Shown piece after piece: positions 49,001-57,755 of a DNA stretch of 64,000 nt. The DNA is from CAXKXX01 sp964059975 (GTDB lineage Bacteria; Pseudomonadota; Gammaproteobacteria; Enterobacterales; Enterobacteriaceae): assembly GCA_964059975.1 (NCBI GenBank), contig CAXKXX010000006.1:1-64000 (forward strand), given 5' to 3'. The number at the start of each line of letters is the position of its first letter. Within the stretch, counting starts at the first letter, position 1. Under the pieces are notes generated by a model. That model saw nothing but the letters and a program-made list of their open reading frames with translations. It did not search any database and had not been told where the DNA came from. The position numbers were made by a program, and so were the translations under genes.

Positions 49001-49518
49001 CGTATAGAGAATTCGCCATGTGCCATCACTTGCGCAACGTTACGATAGCCGGATTGCTCTAGTCGACCGTGCAAGTTATCACATGACATGCACTGGCCTT
49101 TTTTCAGTATAAATGTGTAACTATGTAGAAATTCGTGCGGACAGACGCGTTGCATTATGGTATTAACCGATAAAATCATCGCTCCGCGTGCAATAGTAGG
49201 AAGATGATATAAACTAAATAATCGGGCAGAAATGGTCTGTTGATGAGGAGATAGATTCTCATAAGGTAGTGTTTCCCACCCTGATAGGGTGTTTATTCTT
49301 TGAGTAGTAAACTGACAAATTTCCTCGCGTAGCCGTAGAGTGCTCCGCATATCTGACGCTATCAGTACCACTAGACCATTGTGGCGTTCAATAATATCGG
49401 CGCATTCTATGGCAAAACCCGAACCGCATAGTTGACCTAGTCGCCTAAGATCTCCGGGGCGTTCAGGAATAGAATAGGCTCGGGATGAAGAATAGATGCA
49501 GTTATTAGAAATACTCAT
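46039..49518 (-). CDS. mfd: transcription-repair coupling factor Mfd
   Basis: Mfd displaces stalled RNA polymerase and recruits UvrA for strand-specific repair. The 1159-aa product (E. coli 1148) is complete: UvrB-like N-terminal region, RNA-polymerase-interacting domain (about 480-545), translocase motor with Walker A (CGDVGFGKTEVAMR), DEEH box (LLIVDEEHRFG), TATPIPRTLNMA, the GRVGRSHHQAYAYL motif, and the C-terminal UvrA-binding D7 region. It diverges from lolC as in E. coli. Its partner uvrA, next to ssb in E. coli, is missing there, so Mfd's repair role depends on uvr genes elsewhere. Confidence 0.97.
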   Translation of the reverse strand: MSISNNCIYSSSRAYSIPERPGDLRRLGQLCGSGFAIECADIIERHNGLVVLIASDMRSTLRLREEICQFTTQRINTLSGWETLPYENLSPHQQTISARLFSLYHLPTIARGAMILSVNTIMQRVCPHEFLHSYTFILKKGQCMSCDNLHGRLEQSGYRNVAQVMAHGEFSIRGVLIDLYPMGSLEPYRIDLSGDEINSLRTFDVDSQLTMSEVNTIYLLPVHEFPTNKSAIELFRIQWRKQFDVHRDPESVYQQVSRGIWPGGIEYWHPLFFRQPLPSLFSYLPPKTLIINIGNLESAAMRIWKSINHRYEIRRTDPMRPVIKPDALWLQVDTLFNKLKDWPRIILETKVLPDQEGHTNLGYLALPNLVIQSQKTRPLDNLNCFITNFSGTVIFSVESQGRLDTLYNLLSRIKISALLIQHLNEAHASGCYVMIGACERGFLDRIRSRALICESDLLGTQVIRRHPDKRSAVNASVLIRNFSELHPEQLVVHLDHGIGRYTGLTTLEIGGVKAEYMTLSYAGEDKLYVPISSLHLISRYSGGMEENTPLHKLGGDAWPRAKQRAVERLRDVAAELLDVYAQRASKSGFSFKYNRKQYQMFCRTFPFETTPDQQKAINEVLADMCEPLTMDRLVCGDVGFGKTEVAMRAAFLAVGNDKQVAVLVPTTLLAQQHFDSFRDRFATWAIRIEMMSRFRSAKEQSQIFDDVATGKIDIIIGTHKLLQNNLHWKDLGLLIVDEEHRFGMRHKERIKAMCPDVDILTLTATPIPRTLNMAMNGIRDLSIITTPPARRLAVKTFVLEYNTLVVREAILREVMRGGQVYYLHNNVEGIEKTAQKLAELVPEARIIIGHGQMRERDLEQVINDFHHQRFNVLVCSTIIETGIDIANANTIIIERADRFGLAQLHQLRGRVGRSHHQAYAYLMTPNRQVMKADAQNRVAAIASLEDLGSGFALATHDLEIRGAGELLGADQSGQIAAIGSSLYMELLESTVKALKNGREPSLKELISSHPEIELRIPSLIPEDFIPDVNVRLSFYKRIASTKSSEDLEEIRVELIDRFGMPPAPVLNLIKITALRQYAQILGVKRIDSNACGGLIEFGDNNSVDLNYVITLLRNSSKSYRLEGKRKLRFMLDLSDRTVRLEFIENLLNSFLAERLISSV

Positions 49519-49822
49519 TCAGTTATCTTTAATCATCCTGTAAGATTGCTATCTAGTAATAATTACTAAAAAATATTTAACTTTGAGATATAGTAGACCC
49601 GTAGTTAAAAGACCGAAACAACTAAAAGCGATATGGGAAATTTTAAATATAAAATTTAACTATTTAACGGCGAAGCTTTTTCTTACTCAGGGTGATCCCA
49701 TCTCCGTCTAGCATGTCGGAGCGATTTGATATAATAAAATGTCGTTTAACTGTCCTTAAATAATAAAAATCTTTTGATTCACGATCATTGTATTGCTTGC
49801 ATTATGGCGAAAATCAGATTTT
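49519..49822. other. divergent mfd-lolC promoter region
   Basis: This 304-bp intergenic region is shared by mfd and lolCDE. TTTGATATAATAAAATG near 49726-49742 contains an extended -10 (TGATATAAT, 49727-49735) oriented to lolC. No clear mfd promoter was picked out. Confidence 0.5.
49727..49735 (+). promoter_or_regulatory. candidate extended -10 promoter of lolCDE
   Basis: TGATATAAT matches TGnTATAAT perfectly; the -35 is weak. It lies about 88 nt before the lolC start. It is a sequence match only. Confidence 0.45.
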
Positions 49823-51025
49823 ATGTATCAGCCCGTTATCTTATTTATCGGTCTCCGCTATATACGTGGAGGTTCCGCATGCCCTCTAAGACGATTCATT
49901 TCATGGCTACCTTCTATGGGTATCACCCTAGGAGTGATGGCGTTAGTTACTGTGCTTTCAGTAATGAACGGTTTTGAGAAAGACCTGGAGCACAAGATCC
50001 TAGGATTAGTGCCACAGGCACTCATTACTGGAAAAGAGGGGTCGATTAATCCCAATACGCTAACTAGTTTCACCGCTAAGTCCTTAAGCGGCGTGCGTTA
50101 TGTCACATCATTAAGTACCGGAGATGTCGTTCTGCAAAGCGCCCGTAGCATAGCAATTGGCGTAATGCTTGGTGTCAGTCCGGATGAAGTCGATCCTTTA
50201 ACTCCTTATCTGGTGAATATTAAACAACACCAACTACAAGCGAGCAACTACAATATTATTCTTGGTGAGCAGTTGGCCAAAAATCTTGGCGTCAAGTGCG
50301 GCGATTTACTCCGATTAATAGTACCAGGCGTTATTCGTTTGACGCCCATTGGTCGTATGCCCAGTGAACGGATCTTTACCGTTATCGGAACCTTCTATAC
50401 TAACACCGAAGTAGATGGTTATCAGTTTCTCGTCAATCAAAATGACGCGTCACGGCTGATGCGCTATCCAGTTGGAAATATCACGGGCTGGCGTCTATTT
50501 TTACAGAAACCACTGATGGTTGATATCTTTAGTCATCAGAAATTGCCGCAAGGGAGCGAATGGAAAGACTGGCGTGAGCGAAAGGGAACACTATTTCAAG
50601 CTGTACATATGGAGAAAAATATTATGGCATTGCTGCTTAGCCTTATCGTTCTCGTCGCCGCATTCAATATTATTACCTCTCTAGGCCTATTAGTGATGGA
50701 TAAACGGAGCGAAGTGGCGATTCTTAAAACTCAAGGGTTCACTCGAGTTCAGATTATGACAGTATTTGTAATACAGGGCGCTAGCGCTGGCATAGTAGGT
50801 TCACTGATAGGCGCCCTGCTTGGTGTGCTACTAGTCACTAACGTGAACAACTTAATTTTAGTTTTTGGCACATTGATTGATAGAGCTTCACTTCCAGTAT
50901 CGGTTAATATACTACAAGTGACGATTATTGTTGTTACAGCGATCATAGTGTCTTTAATCTCTACACTGTATCCTTCATGGCGCGCAGCTGTCATACAACC
51001 TACTGAAGCTTTACGCCATGAGTAA
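49823..51025 (+). CDS. lolC: lipoprotein-releasing system permease LolC
   Basis: LolC, with LolE and two LolD, extracts lipoproteins from the inner membrane and passes them to LolA. Starting at ATG 49823 (MYQPVILFIGLRYIRGG) gives 400 aa (E. coli 399). It has four membrane helices (near residues 27-50, 265-290, 315-340 and 360-380), with a large periplasmic domain between the first two. It ends TEALRHE and overlaps lolD by 8 nt. A longer upstream reading (49793) is not supported by homology. Confidence 0.97.
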   Translation: MYQPVILFIGLRYIRGGSACPLRRFISWLPSMGITLGVMALVTVLSVMNGFEKDLEHKILGLVPQALITGKEGSINPNTLTSFTAKSLSGVRYVTSLSTGDVVLQSARSIAIGVMLGVSPDEVDPLTPYLVNIKQHQLQASNYNIILGEQLAKNLGVKCGDLLRLIVPGVIRLTPIGRMPSERIFTVIGTFYTNTEVDGYQFLVNQNDASRLMRYPVGNITGWRLFLQKPLMVDIFSHQKLPQGSEWKDWRERKGTLFQAVHMEKNIMALLLSLIVLVAAFNIITSLGLLVMDKRSEVAILKTQGFTRVQIMTVFVIQGASAGIVGSLIGALLGVLLVTNVNNLILVFGTLIDRASLPVSVNILQVTIIVVTAIIVSLISTLYPSWRAAVIQPTEALRHE

Positions 51026-51722
51026 AAATTATCTTCTTCAGTGCAAGAATTTATGTAAGAGCTACCAAGACGGGAGTGTGCACATCAACGTGCTCCGTAA
51101 TGTTAATTTTACTATGCAGACTGGAGAGATGATTGCAATCATCGGTAATTCAGGCTCCGGTAAAAGCACTTTTCTACAACTTCTTGGTGGGTTAGATTCA
51201 CCAAATTCTGGTACAGTGATCTTCAAAGGTCTATCGTTAAATAGCATTTCTTCATCAGCTAAAGCGAAACTTCGAAATCGTCTGATCGGGTTTATCTATC
51301 AATTTCATCATCTTTTGATGGACTTTACTGCATTAGAGAATGTCGCTATGCCTCTACTAATCGGGGGAACTCATACAAATTTAGCTAAGAAGAAAGCGAT
51401 GGAGATCCTAGAAGAGGTTGGGCTTCAGAATCGGAGTAACCACCGTCCTTCTCAGCTTTCGGGAGGCGAAAAGCAGCGAGTGGCAATCGCCCGTTCCGTA
51501 GTCCATAATCCAGCGCTGGTACTGGCAGACGAGCCAACCGGTAATTTAGATACAGGGAGCGCAGCTAACATTTTCGATTTGTTAAGCAAGCTGAATGTGT
51601 GCTACGGAACGGGGTTTTTAGTCGCGACGCACGACTTATATTTATCTAAACGCCTCGATTATCAACTAGAAATCATAGACGGCGATCTTCATACGCCATC
51701 ACCTTTATTAAAAATTCAATAA
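51018..51722 (+). CDS. lolD: lipoprotein-releasing system ATP-binding protein LolD
   Basis: LolD is the ATPase of the LolCDE transporter. The 234-aa product (E. coli 233) shows Walker A GNSGSGKST, signature LSGGEKQRV, Walker B LVLADEPTGNLD and the switch His (VATHDL). The Q-loop region FIYQFHHLL is the LolD-typical one. It overlaps both neighbours: 8 nt with lolC and 1 nt with lolE (TAATG). Confidence 0.97.
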   Translation: MSKNYLLQCKNLCKSYQDGSVHINVLRNVNFTMQTGEMIAIIGNSGSGKSTFLQLLGGLDSPNSGTVIFKGLSLNSISSSAKAKLRNRLIGFIYQFHHLLMDFTALENVAMPLLIGGTHTNLAKKKAMEILEEVGLQNRSNHRPSQLSGGEKQRVAIARSVVHNPALVLADEPTGNLDTGSAANIFDLLSKLNVCYGTGFLVATHDLYLSKRLDYQLEIIDGDLHTPSPLLKIQ

Positions 51723-52972
51723 TGGAAAGTCTAGTACTCTCCTTACGGACGGCGATGCGCTTTATGCGTTCCAGTAGGCGCGAGGGTATCATTTCATTTA
51801 TTTCGGTTATTTCCGTCATGGGCATTACCCTAGGGGTAGCAGTACTCGTAGTTGGATTAAGCGTGCTAAATGGATTTGAACGTGAATTGAAAAATCGTAT
51901 TCTTGCAGTAGTTCCTCATGGTGAGATTGAAGCGGTCAGCCAACCCCTAAAAGGGTGGGCATCTATGCTTCCTCTAATACAGGGTATCCCTGGAATCTTA
52001 GCTGCAGAACCCTATGTTAATTTTATTGCTTTGATGGAAAATGACCTGCACCTGCATGCAGTGCAGGTCAGGGGGGTAAGTCTAACACAAGAGGACCAGC
52101 TTAGCCCCTGGTCGCATTTTGTACAGAACAGAAGTGCCTGGATGAACTTCAAAGCCGGGGAGCATCAATTAATCTTAGGTAAAGGAGCAGCAGATAGTTT
52201 AGGTGTTAAAGTGGGTAGCTATCTCACAGCGATGATCCCCAACAAGGATCCTGGATTAAAATTAATTCAACCAAAATATCTTCGACTCCACGTAACTGGT
52301 ATTCTTCAACTTAGCGGTCAATTAGATCACAGTCTTGCATTACTTCCGTTGAGGGACGCCCAACAGTATCTCGACATCGGTGATAGCATCACTGGTATTG
52401 CTATTAAAGTGGACGAAATATTCGATGCCAATAAGCTAGTACGTGATGCTGGCGAAGCAACTAATACTTACGTCTATACGAGGAGCTGGATTGAAACTTA
52501 TGGTTATATGTACCGGGATATTCAGATGATTCGTGCTATTATGTATTTAGCTATGTTCCTAGTCATTGCCGTAGCCTGCTTTAATATCATTTCCACGCTA
52601 ATAATAGTGGTAGAAGATAAAAGCACCGATATTGCCGTACTGCGCACTTTAGGTGCAAAAGACAGCTTCATTAGTGCTATTTTTATATGGTATGGTATAC
52701 TCTCCGGATTAATTGGGGGTCTAATTGGTATAGCAATAGGGGCAACTCTTTCACTAAAACTCACTACTATCATAAAAGGTGTAGAAAAGTTACTCGGGCG
52801 CCCATTTCTCTCAGGCGACATTTACTTCATTGACTTTCTTCCTTCTGAACTGCTTTTTTTAGATATGATGATGGTGCTCTCGGTAGTGATGATTCTAACT
52901 TTTATTGTTACTTGGTATCCTGCTAATCGAGCTTGTCAAATCGATCCAGCACAGCTATTAGGTCAAAAATAG
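51722..52972 (+). CDS. lolE: lipoprotein-releasing system permease LolE
   Basis: LolE is the second membrane subunit of LolCDE and binds the incoming lipoprotein. The 416-aa product (E. coli 414) has the same four-helix plan as LolC with a large periplasmic domain (about residues 50-270). A 10-bp inverted repeat (52042-52070) lies within the coding region. A GC-rich terminator follows 40 nt after the stop. With lolB this gives a near-complete lipoprotein sorting route; lolA and lgt/lsp/lnt are not in the window. Confidence 0.97.
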   Translation: MESLVLSLRTAMRFMRSSRREGIISFISVISVMGITLGVAVLVVGLSVLNGFERELKNRILAVVPHGEIEAVSQPLKGWASMLPLIQGIPGILAAEPYVNFIALMENDLHLHAVQVRGVSLTQEDQLSPWSHFVQNRSAWMNFKAGEHQLILGKGAADSLGVKVGSYLTAMIPNKDPGLKLIQPKYLRLHVTGILQLSGQLDHSLALLPLRDAQQYLDIGDSITGIAIKVDEIFDANKLVRDAGEATNTYVYTRSWIETYGYMYRDIQMIRAIMYLAMFLVIAVACFNIISTLIIVVEDKSTDIAVLRTLGAKDSFISAIFIWYGILSGLIGGLIGIAIGATLSLKLTTIIKGVEKLLGRPFLSGDIYFIDFLPSELLFLDMMMVLSVVMILTFIVTWYPANRACQIDPAQLLGQK

Positions 52973-53404
52973 TCAGGTTATATGTAAGATTCTTATATTT
53001 GAGGATATAAGCGGGCGCCCAATATCGAGCGCCCCAAGTTTTTATTGAGCATATCAGGTATTTAAAATACTATAGCTGCTCACCTCGTAATGGGGTGATC
53101 TTGATAAAATAAGATCCTGCGTATTTGTCCTCGAGTTACTGATTTTTTATTTACACCATATTTCTTATTGAGATTTTTAGGGCTCTTACCTTCAATTAAT
53201 AGCTCGGGAACTAGTGTAACGTGATCGGAGGGGTTAGCTTTCTCCGTTTCATGCAAAATAATCCTTCCCCGATCTACTACTCCGCACTAAGTAATTATTC
53301 TATGATCGCCGTATTTAGATATATATTGCTCTCTCTAGAGTTTAACTGACTAGAGTCTTATTAATTTAATAAGATTTTATATTGATCTGTTAATCAGGTG
53401 GCAA
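52973..53404. other. spacer between convergent lolE and eno
   Basis: It contains the lolE terminator candidate (53013-53045) and a small palindrome GATCTT/AAGATC near 53097-53117. No gene is present. Confidence 0.65.
53013..53045 (+). terminator. Rho-independent terminator of lolCDE (candidate)
   Basis: GGGCGC (53013-53018) pairs with GCGCCC (53029-53034); CAAG and then TTTTT follow. Confidence 0.6.
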
Positions 53405-54700
53405 CTACTGGTTTTTGACTTCTTTTAGTCCAATGAAGGAAGCATTATCTCCAAGTGTTTCTTCTATACGGATTAATTGGTTATACTTGGAAACGCGATC
53501 AGATCGACTCATGGAGCCCGCCTTTATCTGACCTGCTGCGGTGCCTACCGCGAGGTCAGCGATACTAGTATCTTCGGTTTCACCTGAACGATGAGAGATT
53601 ACTGCAGTGTAGCCTGCATTTTTTGCCATGCTGATCGCGGCTAAGGTTTCCGTTAGAGAACCAATCTGATTTAATTTAATTAAAATAGAATTATTAATCC
53701 CTGCTTTAATACCTTTTTCTAGAATTTTAGTATTAGTCACAAATAAGTCATCACCTACTAGCTGAATTTTAGAACCTAAAACTTTAGTTTGATAAGCAAA
53801 TCCATCCCAATCGGACTCGTCTAATCCATCTTCAATTGATACGATTGGATACTGTTGAGTTAAGTCCTCCAGAAAGTGCGTGAACTCTTTAGAGGTAAAA
53901 GATTTATTACCTTCACTAGCCAGAATATATTTACCATTTTTATAAAACACCGATGCCGCACAGTCTATCGCTAAGGTTACATCTTTTCCTAATTTATAAC
54001 CCGATATTGTCACCGCTTCGGAGATAACCATTAATGCTTCAGAGTTAGAGCTGAGATTTGGAGCATACCCACCTTCATCGCCCACTGATGTGCTCATGCC
54101 TTTTTCTCGCAGTATATGTGCTAAGTTATGGAAGACTTCACTACCGATACGAACTGCTTCTTTTAGGGTTTTTGCCCCAACTGGTTGAATCATAAATTCT
54201 TGAATATCAACGTTGTTATCTGCATGCTCTCCTCCGTTAATGATATTCATCATCGGCAATGGCATAGAGAATTTACCGGGTGTGCCATTTAACTCAGCGA
54301 TATGCTCGTATAACGCTATACCTTTTGAAGCGGCGGCAGCCTTAGCGACAGCTAAGGAGACGGCTAAAATAGCATTCGCGCCAAATTGAGATTTGTTATC
54401 AGTACCATCCAAATCAATCATGATCCCATCAACACTTGCCTGATCCTTAGCATCTTTATATAGAAGAGCTTGAGCAATAGGACCATGTATTGCATCGATG
54501 GCTTTAAGTACACCTTTACCCAAGAAACGAGATTTGTCACGATCGCGTAATTCCAGAGCCTCACGCGAACCAGTGGAGGCTCCTGAAGGTACTGAAGCTA
54601 GACCTATAAAGCCGCCTTCTAGATGTACTTCTGATTCAACAGTTGGATTACCACGGGAATCAATAATTTCACGAGCAATTACTTTAATAATTTTGGACAT
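53405..54700 (-). CDS. eno: enolase
   Basis: Enolase converts 2-phosphoglycerate to PEP and in E. coli is also a degradosome component. The 431-aa product (E. coli 432) has the conserved blocks SGASTGSREALELRD, GGEHADNNVDIQEFM, SVGDEGGYAPN and SHRSGETEDTSIADLAVG. It follows pyrG after 92 nt on the minus strand, the standard pyrG-eno pair. Confidence 0.98.
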   Translation of the reverse strand: MSKIIKVIAREIIDSRGNPTVESEVHLEGGFIGLASVPSGASTGSREALELRDRDKSRFLGKGVLKAIDAIHGPIAQALLYKDAKDQASVDGIMIDLDGTDNKSQFGANAILAVSLAVAKAAAASKGIALYEHIAELNGTPGKFSMPLPMMNIINGGEHADNNVDIQEFMIQPVGAKTLKEAVRIGSEVFHNLAHILREKGMSTSVGDEGGYAPNLSSNSEALMVISEAVTISGYKLGKDVTLAIDCAASVFYKNGKYILASEGNKSFTSKEFTHFLEDLTQQYPIVSIEDGLDESDWDGFAYQTKVLGSKIQLVGDDLFVTNTKILEKGIKAGINNSILIKLNQIGSLTETLAAISMAKNAGYTAVISHRSGETEDTSIADLAVGTAAGQIKAGSMSRSDRVSKYNQLIRIEETLGDNASFIGLKEVKNQ

Positions 54701-54792
54701 TAGGGTTTCTCAGTATAAGTTAAATTAAAATACGAAGTAGATGTTAGCTATTTCTCGCGATTCGATAACCCCCTTTTTTTGTGCTTATAAAT

Positions 54793-56430
54793 CTACTGCA
54801 TCTGGCGCTTCTGATGCTCACTAGCAGCCTTAATAAACCCAGAGAAAAGCGGGTGTCCATCGCGCGGTGTTGAAGTAAATTCTGGATGGAATTGACAGGC
54901 TACAAACCAAGGATGATTCGGTAATTCTATAAGCTCAACTAATTTATTATCAGCAGAAAGACCGGCTACGCGAAGTCCAGCGGCTTCGATCTGCTTTAGT
55001 AGCATGTTGTTAACTTCATAGCGATGACGATGGCGTTCAACTATGGTGGGTTCCCCATAAATCTGGCGCCCTAAACTATTTTCTGCCAGATGGCACGGCT
55101 GCCCCCCCACACGCATCGTGCCCCCTAAATCGCTCGTTTCGGTACGTACTTCAATGTTACCATGTTCATCGCGCCATTCAGTGATCAATGCAACTACCGG
55201 ATATTTACAGTTTGGCGAAAATTCAGTTGAGTTGGCGTTTTCCATACCCACCATATTACGGGCAAATTCCATTAAAGCTACATGCATCCCCAGACAGATG
55301 CCCAAGTAAGGAATCGCATTTTCTCGTGCATAACGCACAGCCGTAATCATACCTTCTACGCCGCGATAACCAAATCCTCCTGGTATAAGGATCGCATTTA
55401 GTCCTTTTAATACTTCTACGCCTCGATTCTCTACATCTTGTGAGTCAATTAGTCTTGTATGTACGGTTAAGCGTTTTTTTAGTCCGCCATGCTTTAATGC
55501 TTCAATTACTGATTTATAGGCATCTGGAAGCTCTACATATTTTCCAACCATTCCCACGGTTACCTCACCGTTTGGATTAGCTTCCTCATAGATTACCTGG
55601 TCCCACTCTGCTAGGTTTGCTTCTGGAACATTCAGTTTAAATCGTTTACAAATATAATCATCTAATCCTTGGGATTGTAATAGACCTAAAATTTTATAAA
55701 TAGAATCAAGGTCTTTAAGAGAGATAACTGCTTTTTCCTGAACATTGCAGAAAAGTGCGATTTTCGCACGTTCATGATCAGGAACAGTGCGATCAGAACG
55801 ACAAATGAGTATGTCTGGCTGAATACCAATCGAAAGCAATTCCTTAACCGAATGCTGTGTCGGTTTTGTTTTCACTTCACCTGCCGCTGCTATATAAGGT
55901 ACTAGTGTTAAATGCATGTAAAGGGTGTGCTCGCGGCCAACTTCTACGGCCATTTGTCGAATAGCTTCAAGGAACGGAAGTGATTCAATGTCTCCAACAG
56001 TACCACCAACTTCTACTAATACTACATCATGGCCATCACCGCCTTCCAGAATACGATCTTTAATGGCGTTGGTAATATGGGGGATAACTTGTACTGTAGC
56101 ACCCAAATAATCACCACGACGTTCTTTTCTTAGAACGTCGGAGTAAATCCGTCCAGTAGTGAAATTATTAAGACGCGACATTTTGGTTCGGATAAAGCGC
56201 TCATAGTGGCCTAAATCTAGATCTGTTTCTGCACCATCTTCAGTCACAAATACTTCCCCGTGCTGAATAGGGCTCATGGTACCTGGATCAACGTTAATAT
56301 AGGGATCGAGCTTTATTATAGTCACTTTGAGGCCGCGTGCTTCAAGGATGGCCGCTAGGGATGCAGCGGCCATCCCCTTGCCTAGAGAAGACACAACGCC
56401 GCCAGTTACAAAAATATAATTAGTTGTCAT
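54793..56430 (-). CDS. pyrG: CTP synthase
   Basis: PyrG aminates UTP to CTP with glutamine. The 545-aa product equals E. coli PyrG: an N-terminal synthetase domain (VTGGVVSSLGKGMAAASL, P-loop-like) and a C-terminal class I glutamine amidotransferase with the nucleophile in GICLGMHVALME and the His-Glu pair in CQFHPEFTSTP. mazG, its usual upstream neighbour, is not readable. It is the first gene of the pyrG-eno operon. Confidence 0.98.
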   Translation of the reverse strand: MTTNYIFVTGGVVSSLGKGMAAASLAAILEARGLKVTIIKLDPYINVDPGTMSPIQHGEVFVTEDGAETDLDLGHYERFIRTKMSRLNNFTTGRIYSDVLRKERRGDYLGATVQVIPHITNAIKDRILEGGDGHDVVLVEVGGTVGDIESLPFLEAIRQMAVEVGREHTLYMHLTLVPYIAAAGEVKTKPTQHSVKELLSIGIQPDILICRSDRTVPDHERAKIALFCNVQEKAVISLKDLDSIYKILGLLQSQGLDDYICKRFKLNVPEANLAEWDQVIYEEANPNGEVTVGMVGKYVELPDAYKSVIEALKHGGLKKRLTVHTRLIDSQDVENRGVEVLKGLNAILIPGGFGYRGVEGMITAVRYARENAIPYLGICLGMHVALMEFARNMVGMENANSTEFSPNCKYPVVALITEWRDEHGNIEVRTETSDLGGTMRVGGQPCHLAENSLGRQIYGEPTIVERHRHRYEVNNMLLKQIEAAGLRVAGLSADNKLVELIELPNHPWFVACQFHPEFTSTPRDGHPLFSGFIKAASEHQKRQMQ

Positions 56431-57755
56431 GCTAAACCTGAGAGCTTAGGTTTATAGACGATAGAAGAATAAATTAACATGGGAAAGTAATATGCCCGAA
56501 CCTCTTCGCGCTTATAAACGCTCGTTTTACCGCCTATCATCTTTGCCACCCTTAGATGTTTATCTCAAAAAGGTTTGTATCTTGTAAGACTAAAAGCTTA
56601 TTGAATATTAAATTAGTAAGGCTATATCTTTTTATCATTATATAGAAAGAGGCAACTACTTAATTGCTGACTTACTCTTATAACCTGTGATAGCTTTCTA
56701 GATATTACAAACCGTAAGCTAAAAAAGCTTACCCAATAACTTAATGTTTACCATTTTAATCCTTTTAAACATTACTACATTGCTTCATAGCAATCAAAAT
56801 GACTTTCACACTGTCAAAAGTCGGGTTGTGCGCAATTAATGCGCAATTAAAGAGTCGTATGCTCTTTCCCTTATTGCTTTACAGGATCAAGTACCATTAA
56901 CAAAAGTATTGTTAGTATTAAGATCTTGTTTTAGATCTTCATTATTAGGTGGCTGCGCTCTCTCTGAGGGGCAGCTAAATACTTAGTGGGCTAGTATCAA
57001 ATGTCCCGACTGCTTTGTGAGCAATAAACTGGGCTATATTTAGGAATGATTCAATACTATTTAAAATAGTGGGTGAAAATTAATACTAGATGCTTCTGGA
57101 ATTTCCGATTGACACAGAGTTCTGTTGCTGATAAGTGCTTCATAGACGGTTTTGACGCTCTTTATAAAGAACGCGTCTCTTTTTTGATGTCTACTGTTAT
57201 CTTTTATAATAACGAATAGAAAGTAGTATTTTTACTATACCTGATTAGAATATTTTAACCGAAAAGATATTAAATTATTTTACTTTGATTTTAAATCAAG
57301 GTCGCCTTTTTATTTTTTATCTAAAATTTTAATTTAGCCATATTACTTATTTGATCTATTAACTTATTTTAAAAAAGCGCCTGTAATGTTCTCTGGGCAA
57401 GCCGAGGGTTTTTTCTAAAAATAGATAAGCCATTTCGTTCTGGTCCGATCTAGTTCTACATATCGTGTTAGATGTATTGCATGCTTTTTTATAAAAATTT
57501 CTTTGCCATCGGACATGCTGCATATTTAAAGCTTTACCTAAAAATTCGATACTATCTTGGCTTGAAGGACAGAGAACTGGGTTAAAATATAACGCAGATT
57601 TCATAGACCTAGGTGCTCAATGTAAAACGCTATTCTGACATTAGATAATGTGGCGCTAATACTGATTCAGATATTTTATATCTGAATCAGTCTATTGACT
57701 ACACTGACCCGATTATGTTTTTCTCTAATGTCAGGGTAAAATTTTCTGGATCTTA
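56431..57755. other. 1.3-kb gap between pyrG and lipA
   Basis: mazG would be expected on the minus strand beside pyrG, but I cannot read it. An 81-codon open stretch at 57359-57604 resembles nothing known. The gap contains an 11-bp perfect tandem repeat (56829-56850), a GTAAGCT/AGCTTAC stem near 56712-56730, and a nested inverted repeat near lipA (57635-57734). Confidence 0.6.
57635..57734. repeat. nested inverted repeats downstream of lipA
   Basis: The inner arms 57661-57674 and 57678-57691 (14 bp, exact, TTT loop) are enclosed by outer 11-bp arms CTGACATTAGA (57635-57645) and TCTAATGTCAG (57724-57734). lipA ends at 57756, so the structure would lie in its 3' untranslated region. No T-tract follows on the minus strand. 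Confidence 0.8.

Noticed and set aside
57359..57604. 81-codon open frame on the minus strand between pyrG and lipA
   Set aside because: No recognisable domain, no good Shine-Dalgarno, isolated in decayed spacer, and not similar to MazG.
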